The position numbers and the translations under genes were made by a program. From positions 1 to 64,000 of the forward strand of contig NZ_QXQA01000016.1 in assembly GCF_003583765.1 (NCBI RefSeq): DNA of 64,000 nucleotides, in the 5' to 3' direction. This document shows positions 16,101 to 23,300 of this stretch, piece after piece. Positions within the stretch are counted from its first letter, which is position 1. Each line of letters begins with the position of its first letter. The notes below the pieces were generated by a model. The model saw only the letters and a list, made by a program, of their open reading frames with translations. It was not told the DNA's origin and did no database searches. This DNA is from Paenibacillus nanensis (GTDB taxonomy: Bacteria; Bacillota; Bacilli; Paenibacillales; Paenibacillaceae).

Positions 16101-17521
16101 TGATTGGCAACGACGGCATCCTTAAAGTGCTTCCGACAACTAGCAGTACTGTTGTGCAATTGACGGTAACCGTATCTTCCGTGAGCGAGCCGGGCAAAAC
16201 GGCAACCAAGACGGTCGACGTCACGTTGGCTCCATCGCCAAATACCCCGAATCCGGGCCCAATCGTACCGACAGCTCCGGAAGCGGATAAGCCCGCAGCT
16301 GCTCCGGATGTACAGCCCGTCATGAACCAAGGGCAGCAGAAGACCGAGGTAGCGGCGGAAGTGAAGACAGAAGGAACCGTTAAGAAGGCTTCCGTCTCCA
16401 ACACGGCATTGGTTCAATCGCTTGCGGCTGTGAAAGGGAACGCTCAAGCGGCGGCTGTTATCTACGTGCCGGCTAATAGCGAACAAGCGGCGCAGGTCGG
16501 CCTTACGGCTGAGAATGTCGATACATTGAAGGAAACTATGAAAGGCAGCTCCGTAATCGTGACCACGGACGCCGCATCGGTCGCTTTGCCGACGAGCGCG
16601 CTGCGGAATGTCGCGCCGGGTGCAGCCGTAGAGATCCATATCGATCCTAGGCCGGAAGAGAGCTCTGCATTCTCGAAGGGGATTGAGGGAGCCACGGTGG
16701 TTGGAACGCCGGTATCGTATGAGGTTCAAGTGATCAAAGACGGAGTCGCGTCCCCGATCGTTCTCGGCGCATCGGACTATGTAAAGCGTTCCTTCAGTAT
16801 TGAAGGAGACATTGATGCCAGCCAAGCGGGCGTGCTCTATATCGAGAACGGCGTTGTAAGACCTGTTCCAGGCAAGATCACGGCAAGCAAAAACGGCGGC
16901 GCGACAGTGACCGTTAACCGTCCGGGATTCTCGACGTATGCTGTCGCGACCCGAGACGTCGCATTCCAAGACATCGGTTCTTCCTATGCGAAAGCGCAGA
17001 TTGAAACGTTGGCTCATAAGTTCTTGGTGAATGGCACGTCGGAGCAATCCTTCTCGCCGAAAAACAATGTCACTCGCGCGGAATTCGCCGCGCTCTTGTC
17101 CCGCGCATTGGGTCTGACTGCAACCCGCACAGGAGAAGCTCCGTTCTCGGATGTTAAACCTGCGGACTGGTTCGCGGATGACGTAGCGGCGGTGTATGAG
17201 GCAGGCATTGTGAAGGGCACTGGAAACAACCGGTTCTCGCCGAACGAGATCATTACGCGGCAGGATCTAACCGTCATGCTTTCCAATGCCATGCAGCTGC
17301 TCCAAGTGAAGACGAGTACCCCTTCGCACACGGCGTACACGGATGAAGCAACATTCGCAGGTTATGCGAAGTCATCCATTGAGGCCGTATCGAAGGCGGG
17401 CATCATGAACGGTGTCCCTGTAAAAGGAGCCGTTCAGTTCCAGCCAAATGAACCGACGACCCGCGAGGCCGCGGTAATGGTGCTGTACAAGCTTCTTCGG
17501 AGCGCTGAGCTGATCAACTAA
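13157..17521 (+). CDS. Secreted subtilisin-like S8 protease with PA and SLH domains
   Basis: A 1454-residue secreted cell-surface protease. A signal peptide ends near GTAAAA (about residue 32). An I9-like propeptide region covers about 60-150. The S8 catalytic domain carries Asp202 (GVIDTGVD), His244 (SHGTHVAGT) and Ser600 (GTSMATPHVAG); a PA domain (about 400-520) is inserted between His and Ser. Fn3-like/C5a-peptidase-type beta domains follow, then a Pro-rich linker near 1025-1060 and three SLH repeats (about 1270-1454) that should anchor it to secondary wall polymer. The TTG start has GGAGGAG five bases upstream; ATG at 13172 is 20 bases away. Confidence 0.93.
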   Translation: MKAQGMKKASMLLLGLSLLVGTFPMPGTAAAADSGELGNSQLIQISSVVPQTEAYISDNVDTESSRLTTVIVTLASEPIAVSGLSARNGLSAQIEEASTTAIATEQSAVMTNAKKMGISLSVQRRFNTVLNAMEVTLPANQIPELASIPGVVSIYENRTYYALPVDNTDEAGYEMEPLEQIGVDQAWLEGLTGEGLKVGVIDTGVDYLHPDLAGAYKGGYDSYSNDNDPYEDVPHGSTYAGTSHGTHVAGTIVGRAAQVGSDIVQKGVAYEADLYAYKVLGYDEQTGKSSGSSAQVIDGIEHAVEQGMDVINLSLGSDYEKDPNSPDAIAVNNAVLSGVVAVVANGNAGDNVDGQYYYSSGTPASAQLAIAVGAVSSESKRYTAEATSTLSADPFSLNLMAWRTGEDNFEELFGTDSFEGVYVGLGAPSDYEGKDVTGKIVFASRGDLAFMDKVTYAKEHGAKAIIIFNGNVKSDGTPNLESPIAGRDGHIGSVGFLGDSLHLIPAFDMEGVAGRALAKQVLANPDTPLMFSFGSFNSTVVPGDHVASFSSRGPIVGGNYDIKPDIVAPGVNVMSTVPAYGISDPNANYAEAYDRNSGTSMATPHVAGLALLLKEKHPEWTPFDVRSALTNTAEVVSDANGVQYDVYSQGSGRVNVAHALVTPALLQTVEQIQILDENLKERTVTNYNGSVSFGLMQPGEAAQIKTLQLKNTSSASVTYTASVRMHPSVTSDPNDPIATPDVSNINVELTGLENGSITADAGTAQPFALEAAPSANAAAGVYEGEVVLEASGVPSLHLPFVVNVGEGVPSGFGVEDITLTSRNISPNNDNWNDTTQLSFKLTADGMNVLALSVYNLNDEYLGDMQFVEDEYEPGMYSFDIDGTYIDGEVDEDDQPIIKQLSPGVYKLGVIAARLLSNGTAAELYEAYSSLRIVDVQEEVDAAAVALVPTIDNTTELNQPVLGLPDDTTAFSYLVTASNNEQLIGNDGILKVLPTTSSTVVQLTVTVSSVSEPGKTATKTVDVTLAPSPNTPNPGPIVPTAPEADKPAAAPDVQPVMNQGQQKTEVAAEVKTEGTVKKASVSNTALVQSLAAVKGNAQAAAVIYVPANSEQAAQVGLTAENVDTLKETMKGSSVIVTTDAASVALPTSALRNVAPGAAVEIHIDPRPEESSAFSKGIEGATVVGTPVSYEVQVIKDGVASPIVLGASDYVKRSFSIEGDIDASQAGVLYIENGVVRPVPGKITASKNGGATVTVNRPGFSTYAVATRDVAFQDIGSSYAKAQIETLAHKFLVNGTSEQSFSPKNNVTRAEFAALLSRALGLTATRTGEAPFSDVKPADWFADDVAAVYEAGIVKGTGNNRFSPNEIITRQDLTVMLSNAMQLLQVKTSTPSHTAYTDEATFAGYAKSSIEAVSKAGIMNGVPVKGAVQFQPNEPTTREAAVMVLYKLLRSAELIN

Positions 17522-17540
17522 TACTCGAATAGAAAGAAAG

Positions 17541-17573
17541 AACGGCGCCGTATCTCTGACGGCGCCGTTTTTG
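17541..17573. terminator. Bidirectional terminator
   Basis: AACGGCGCCG (17541-17550) pairs perfectly with CGGCGCCGTT (17560-17569), followed by TTTTT on plus. It lies between convergent genes (protease and DUF3231) and probably serves both. Confidence 0.75.
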
Positions 17574-17577
17574 GTTG

Positions 17578-18561
17578 CTATATGTCCATTTTCGGCGGCT
17601 CCTCGAACCATCCTTTGGCGATCATAAGCTTTGCCCCTTCAATAGTGTAAGCATAGATATCCTTAGCGAAGACTGCTGATTGCGCCGCCACATCATTGCG
17701 TAAATTAAACGCAGCGCTAAAGCCTGAGCTTCCTATACTAAACCCGCCAAGAAGGTAGGTGCAAAACATCATCAATTTATCCGAAAACGGGGCTGCTGTC
17801 GCATTTGTAACCGTGCCTCCCGGTGTAGCAGACGGTTGTATCGTATTCTCTTGAAGGATTTCTCCCGCTTCTTTGAGAATGTCTTTCGCAAGCTTATGCC
17901 CTTTTTGAAAATATTTCTGCGCGTCTTCATCCTTCGAGCATTGGGCGAACCCCTTCATTAACTGCATGCCGGTAATGTTTGTTTCAATGATATGATATAG
18001 AATCCCGAACTCGACCGTATTGATGCTTCTCTTATGACCGAACAGATTCGTACCTTTCATATAATCCTTGTTATGGATATAGTCAGCCGATTGCGGCATG
18101 TTTGTGAAATTGGGGCGGGGAAGCAGATTTTTCTCCAGAAGGTACTGGGTAAAATGGTTATAATAGGTTTGCGTCAAATCGGTGAGCTGCTTGTAAAGCT
18201 TAATCATATCCTCACGATAAGAAATCGTCATATGGAGCACATACATCCCCATGCTGATTTCCTTCAGCACCCGGCAGAACATAATGTCAAAGCCGTTGTC
18301 CCATAATTTCGGCGCTTCCAGATGGAGATCTTCCTCGGTGAAGCCGACCGGTACCGCAGCGCCCTCGTTCTCAAACATCTTTTTGATTTCAACGACCTTT
18401 TGATGAAGGCTCTCGTGCAATCCCGACATAAGACTTTTGGCTTTGTTATCGTCCGATTTCTCCATAAAGTATTCCAGAATCCGAAGAATCATCGTTTTTT
18501 TGTGATAGGTCATCCATAGCGCGCCGAGCTCTGAAGCGCTTAATTTTACTGTGATGGACAT
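17578..18561 (-). CDS. DUF3231 family protein
   Basis: A 327-residue protein with the two-part layout of DUF3231: two related helical halves (about 1-160 and 170-327) resembling the ferritin-like four-helix bundles of this sporeformer family. The N-half has LGALWMTYHKKTMILRILEY and the C-half LMMFCTYLLGGFSIGSSGFS. Members are common in Bacillus and Paenibacillus but their function is unknown. It is monocistronic between two terminators. Confidence 0.78.
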   Translation of the reverse strand: MSITVKLSASELGALWMTYHKKTMILRILEYFMEKSDDNKAKSLMSGLHESLHQKVVEIKKMFENEGAAVPVGFTEEDLHLEAPKLWDNGFDIMFCRVLKEISMGMYVLHMTISYREDMIKLYKQLTDLTQTYYNHFTQYLLEKNLLPRPNFTNMPQSADYIHNKDYMKGTNLFGHKRSINTVEFGILYHIIETNITGMQLMKGFAQCSKDEDAQKYFQKGHKLAKDILKEAGEILQENTIQPSATPGGTVTNATAAPFSDKLMMFCTYLLGGFSIGSSGFSAAFNLRNDVAAQSAVFAKDIYAYTIEGAKLMIAKGWFEEPPKMDI

Positions 18562-18636
18562 GTCGAAAGCTCCTCCGAAATTTTATTGACTATAATTTAT
18601 CCGAAAATCCAACATTTAATCAGTCCGAGGCGGCAA

Positions 18637-18678
18637 AAAAGAAGACATCTGTCCCGAAAGCGGGAAGATGTCTTCTTT
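18637..18678 (-). terminator. Terminator of arsR-AHSA1 operon
   Basis: GAAGACATCT pairs with AGATGTCTTC around an inner CCCG/CGGG stem. On the minus strand it ends in TTTTTTGCC, downstream of the SRPBCC gene stop. Confidence 0.7.
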
Positions 18679-18692
18679 GTGATCGACGATCT

Positions 18693-19202
18693 TTATTGAA
18701 CGTTCTCCAGGTGCTCGGCGAGGCGATCCCACGTTTCCTTGATCCCTTGCTCCATGCCCATGTCGATAACGGTTTTGAGCGCTTCTGCCGAATCGTATTT
18801 GCCGAGGCTGGTGACTTTGGTCTTGCCGTCAACGTCTTCGAACAGAAGAGTGCACTCGGTCGAAGGCATGCCTTCCGCTTCATTGCCTTCGCTGTCGGAG
18901 AAGTAGTCGACGTACACGATTTTTTCGTTGGGGACGATTTCTTTGTATACGGCTTTGCCCCACGATTCCATGCCGTAGAAATCGCCCTGGTTCTTATCCT
19001 CGCACTTCATGCAGTAATGCCATACGCCGCCCGGGCGGAAATCGACCTTGCAGACCGGCATCGTCCAGCCGCGCGGACCCCACCAATGCTTCAGATGCTC
19101 GGCGTCAGAGAATGCCTGGAATACAAGCTCGCGCGGGGCGCTAAATACGCGCTCCAGAATAAATACGTTTCCTTCTACCTTCGTAAGGGTCTGATTGCTC
19201 AT
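18693..19202 (-). CDS. SRPBCC (AHSA1/CalC-type) domain protein
   Basis: A 169-residue START-like helix-grip protein: VFSAPRELVFQAFSDAEHLK, HWWGPRGWTMPVC, FRPGGVWHYCM and the C-terminal helix GIKETWDRLAEHLENV are the usual AHSA1-family landmarks. It begins two bases after the stop of an ArsR-type regulator; this ArsR/SRPBCC pairing is a common Gram-positive arrangement. The ligand is unknown. Confidence 0.85.
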   Translation of the reverse strand: MSNQTLTKVEGNVFILERVFSAPRELVFQAFSDAEHLKHWWGPRGWTMPVCKVDFRPGGVWHYCMKCEDKNQGDFYGMESWGKAVYKEIVPNEKIVYVDYFSDSEGNEAEGMPSTECTLLFEDVDGKTKVTSLGKYDSAEALKTVIDMGMEQGIKETWDRLAEHLENVQ

Positions 19203-19204
19203 TG

Positions 19205-19552
19205 TTATTCCTCCTCAAATTTGGATGATTCCTTTTGTTCCTCTTGCAGCTTCTTCAGATAACGCTCTAAGTTGTCGTAGCGCTCGTTCCAGATCTGCCG
19301 ATAACGGTCCAGCCACGCGTCCATTTCCTGCAGAGGCTGGATTCGAAGCCTATAGTTCCGCCGATTCGCCTCCGCTTCGACTTCGACCAGGCCGGCTTCG
19401 AGAAGGACACGCAAATGTTTGGAGGCTTGAGGCTGTCTAAGCTGCAGCCGTTCCGCTATTTCGCCGACGGAGAGCGGCCCGTTTGCCAACAAATCCACGA
19501 TGCGCAATCGGTTCGGTTCCGCCAGAGCGCTGAACGTTGTCGTATCCATCAT
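19205..19552 (-). CDS. ArsR family winged-helix regulator
   Basis: A 115-residue protein. The helix-turn-helix (LSVGEIAERLQLRQPQASKH) and N-terminal ALAEPNRLRIVDLL are standard ArsR elements. The CxC metal motif of ArsR/SmtB sensors is absent, so it is probably not a metal sensor. The C-terminal tail is charged and helical. It is translated first in an operon with the SRPBCC gene, 2 bp apart, and a perfect dyad stands about 65-85 bp upstream. Confidence 0.87.
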   Translation of the reverse strand: MMDTTTFSALAEPNRLRIVDLLANGPLSVGEIAERLQLRQPQASKHLRVLLEAGLVEVEAEANRRNYRLRIQPLQEMDAWLDRYRQIWNERYDNLERYLKKLQEEQKESSKFEEE

Positions 19553-19615
19553 TTGGTTCCCATCACCTCATTGTTGCGGTGCCACTTGCTTACACGTTTA
19601 ATATACTCTATTGGG

Positions 19616-19637
19616 AATATTCCTGTCAAGGAATATT
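19616..19637. promoter_or_regulatory. ArsR operator candidate
   Basis: AATATTCC-TGTCAA-GGAATATT is a perfect 8-6-8 dyad upstream of the arsR-SRPBCC operon, in the AT-rich promoter region. ArsR dimers bind imperfect 12-2-12 or similar dyads in this position. Confidence 0.6.
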
Positions 19638-19777
19638 TAAAACTTTTTTCGAGGTAATTAGGGACTGGCTCAGGTTCTGCTTGGGCCGCCGGGCAAAGGA
19701 AGGAAGCTAAGGTAGCCTGCAATGGGGCAGTCATGATACGATTGAGCGAAAAGCAGGTAACGCTTAGGGGGACGGTT

Positions 19778-20239
19778 ATGAGAGATCAAATTGCTCGGAT
19801 GGAGAAAGAGGAGCAAGAGCTTCATTTTAAAAGCTTCACCAATGTTACGGCGCTCCAGGTTGGCCTTACGATCATTGAGGAGGCGAAACGCCAAGAGAAA
19901 AACATTACAGCAGAAATCTATTGTCAAGGCCAGCGGTTGTTTGCCCACGCCATGGAAGGGACTTCCGCGGAAAATGAAGATTGGATTCGCCGGAAAAATA
20001 ACGTCGTGAATCATTTTGGCCAGAGCTCATGGCATGTGGCTTTGCTCGCCCGTCAGGAAGGAACAACGCTGGAAGAGCGTGACGGTCTGCCTCTTTCTGA
20101 TTATGTCGGGGCAGGAGGCGGCTTTCCGCTTATCGTTGAAGGGAAAGGGCATATCGGCACGATTACGGTGTCGGGGCTGCCCGACCAAGAGGATCACGAT
20201 TTGCTGATTGCCTCTTTAAGACGGTTTTTGAAGCTGTAG
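19778..20239 (+). CDS. UPF0303 family (GlcG/HbpS-like, DUF336) protein
   Basis: A 153-residue protein matching the heme-degrading-domain UPF0303 family: ALQVGLTIIEEAKRQEKNI, GQRLFAHAMEGTSAENEDWI, RRKNNVVNHFGQSS and YVGAGGGFPL. The fold resembles GlcG/HbpS proteins, in which some members bind haem; the role of UPF0303 is unproven. The start chosen is ATG 19778, six bases after AGGGGG; an ATG at 19733 would add 15 residues without a ribosome site. Confidence 0.8.
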   Translation: MRDQIARMEKEEQELHFKSFTNVTALQVGLTIIEEAKRQEKNITAEIYCQGQRLFAHAMEGTSAENEDWIRRKNNVVNHFGQSSWHVALLARQEGTTLEERDGLPLSDYVGAGGGFPLIVEGKGHIGTITVSGLPDQEDHDLLIASLRRFLKL

Positions 20240-20265
20240 TTTGGACTTTTTCATCGTGCTTACAA

Positions 20266-20299
20266 GCGGTGGTCTAAGATTTTAGACTGCCGTTTTTTT
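20266..20299 (+). terminator. Terminator after UPF0303 gene
   Basis: CGGTGGTCTAA pairs with TTTAGACTGCCG, followed by seven T residues. It separates the UPF0303 gene from the GLUG/SLH gene promoter. Confidence 0.7.
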
Positions 20300-20318
20300 A
20301 TGTAAACCCCCGTCTGGT

Positions 20319-20351
20319 GTTCAGAATTCGTTCAGAGGTAACTGCTATGCT
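20319..20351 (+). promoter_or_regulatory. Two-hexamer activator box and -10 of the GLUG/SLH gene
   Basis: GTTCAGA (20319-20325) is repeated at 20330-20336, an 11-bp period as in OmpR/PhoB-type boxes. TATGCT (20346-20351) follows after 9 bp as a -10. No -35 hexamer is present; the box replaces it. The same architecture occurs at 28831-28863. Confidence 0.55.
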
Positions 20352-20391
20352 TTTGACCATGACCCACATAAAAAAGGAAAGGAAGAACAGC

Positions 20392-23300
20392 ATGAGGTCA
20401 AAAAGTAAGAAGTGGTTAATCGTCGTAATGGCACTGGCGGTGCTGCTGCAGCCGCTGCTCGGCGTGCGGGAGGCTTCTGCCTTTGTCATCTGTCCGTCTG
20501 AGGACAGTAACGGCGTGTATCAAATCAGCAACGCGGAGGATTTGAACTGCGTGCGCGACGATTTAGACGGGAAGTATGAATTGACGAACGATATTGATCT
20601 GACGGACTATATTGCTTCCGCAGGGGGGAGCTGGACGCCGATCGGGAGCTCGGGTAATCCCTTTGTGGGCAGCTTTGACGGTAAGGGCCATACGATAACC
20701 GGATTAACGATTAATCAGCCGGCCGCTTCCGAATTAGGCCTGTTCGGGAATGTAAGCCTTGTCAGCGGCTCGCCGACAGGGGTCATTCAAAATTTGACCA
20801 TTGACGGCGCGGCGGTCAGCGGGGCTTCAAATGTAGCCGTGCTTGCCGGCTACGTGAACGGCGTGCCGATGAAAAACGTAAAGATCACAAATTCCACTGT
20901 TACATCTACAGCAGATAGAGCCGGGCTTTTGGTCGGCCAAAACTCCGGGAATGTAACGAGCAGCTCGGTTGAAGGAACCGTGACGGGAAAAAACAGTGTC
21001 GGGGGGCTGTTTGGCCAAAACTACGGCACGATTTCTAAAAGCTATGCAGACGTCACCCTAATCGCAAATGGAGGTCAAGACGCAGGGGGGATTGTTGGTA
21101 ATAATCAAGGCATCCTAACGAATCTCTATGCGAAGGGCACGCTAACGGCAACGCAGACCGGTAACGTTGGCGGCATTGCTGGCACGAATTTGAGCTCGAT
21201 GCAGAACGTTTATTCGGTTGTAACCATCGTAGATGGGGGTAACAGCAGCGCGCTTGGAGCTGTTGTTGGCAATAACTCCGGATGGATCGCCTCTGGGAGC
21301 GTATTCTATTTGGATACGGTAGGAGCGGCAGGCACAGTAGGCGAAGCGAAGACGGATGCGGATTTGAAGCAGGAGTCCATGTTCGTAAATGCTGGCTGGG
21401 ACTTCACGAACACCTGGTTTTTCAACCCGGATGCATTCGGCGGCTACAGCTATCCGGTCTTTGAGAAGCCGGTCAATTATGACTTTGCCGGCGGTTCGGG
21501 AACCGCAGCCGATCCGTTCCAGATCGAAACGGTGCAGCATCTGATCAATATGGCACTGCCCAAGTATCAAAGCACCGTACCGGATACATGGAAATATTTT
21601 GTGATGAAAAATGATCTTGCGCTCGAAGGAAATTGGGCGCCGCTTGGCACTTCTTCCGTACCTTTTAACGGCATCTTGGACGGAGGAAATCACAAGATTA
21701 CCGGTTTGAAGGCAACGTACGGTCAATCTTCAGAGGGTGTCGGTTTATTCGGTTATATGAACAATGCGACCGTTAAAAACTTAACCATTTCTCAGGCCAC
21801 AATTGAGGCGGGAAGAGAAGCGGGTATTGTCTCAGGGCATGTAGAGAAGTCCCGATTCTACGATATTCAAGTGTCGGGTACAGTAACGGGCTATGGTTAC
21901 CTCGGAGGACTGGTGGGTAACGGCATCGGCGCTTATATTTCCGACAGCTCGGCGGATGTTACCGTTCGTTCAGCCCCTGATTTGGCTGGCGGCAGCCAGT
22001 ATTACGGCGGGGTAATTGGTTCGATCCATCCCGGCACCATTGTAAACAGTTATGCTACCGGCGAAGTAAACGCGCCGGCTGCCGAACGGGTTGGCGGGCT
22101 TATTGGGGACGCCGTAAATCTGACGGTAAGGGATAGCTTCAGCACCGGCAAGGTTACGGGCAAGCTCCGAGTAGGCGGCTTCGCGGGCGCGTTGACTTCC
22201 ATTCCGGAGCCTGGCAGCACCGGCGTTGTTATTTTTACCAGCTTTGCTATGGGAGATGTCGTAGGCGCGGAGGATGTCGGCGGGTTCGCCGGGTTTGCCG
22301 GCGGTTTCGACATGATCAGCCTCAAGGATACATTCGCGTACGGCAGGCTGTACAGCAACAATGCCGAGACGGCAAGCAATTTTGGCGGCTATATTGGTTT
22401 TGCCCAGCAATATGTGGACAATTCGATTAACGTAAGACACGCTTATGCTGCCGGCAACGTGATTATAGCCCCGGAAACAGCGGTAACCGCGGAAAGCGTA
22501 GGTCCGTTCTTTGGGAAGCTGGATTTGCGCGATCATGCGCCGGGCGGCATTCAGCACATCTATTATGATAAGGAAGCCTTCACCTACACCGGTTCTCGTT
22601 CTGTTCAGCCCTACGATGTAACAGGAAAAACGGCGGCGGAGATGAGGCAGCAGAGTACGTTCGGGTATTGGGATTTCACCCAGACCTGGACAATGGTGGA
22701 TCTCCCTACGAACGGCTATCCGTATTTGAGATTCGGCATCAATCGAATACCGGACAATGCGCCGCCGGTATGGGCGAATACGTATCCGAAGGTGAAGACA
22801 GCAACGAGCACCTCGGCGAACATCGGCGTCCAAATCAACGAGACCGGAACGGTGTTCTATGTGGTGGTTCCGGATGGCGCGCAAGCGCCGAGCGCTAGCC
22901 AGGTCAAGGCCGGAACGGACGCACAAGGACAAGCGGTCGCTAAATCGGGCAGCGTGCTTGTGCTGGCAAACACCGAAAACACGATTCCGTTGACCGGACT
23001 TGCGATGAATACAAATTATGACGTATATGCGGTAGCGCAAGACAGCGCCGCGCCGCCGAATTTGCAAGCAGCGGCGGCGAAGGTAGACGTGGGGATTATG
23101 GATGATGCGCCGCCGGTATTCGCGCAGACCTATCCTAAGCCGACGCTTGTGACGGCGGATACCGCAAAAATCGCCGTTCAAATTAATGAGGCAGGCAAGG
23201 TCTATTATGTCCTTGTGCCGCAAGGCGATCCCGTGCCAACCAACGCACAGGTGAAAGCGGGAACGGATGCTGACGGTGAAACACCTCTATTTTTCGGTTC

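Noticed and set aside
15737..17047. Long minus-strand open frame (436 codons) opposite the S8 protease
   Set aside because: Composition follows the antisense of a GC-skewed gene, it has many Arg/Cys/His and no motif or ribosome site. The plus-strand protease is fully supported.
21970..23223. Minus-strand open frame (417 codons) opposite the GLUG/SLH gene
   Set aside because: Arg-rich antisense artefact in a region where the plus strand encodes conserved repeats.
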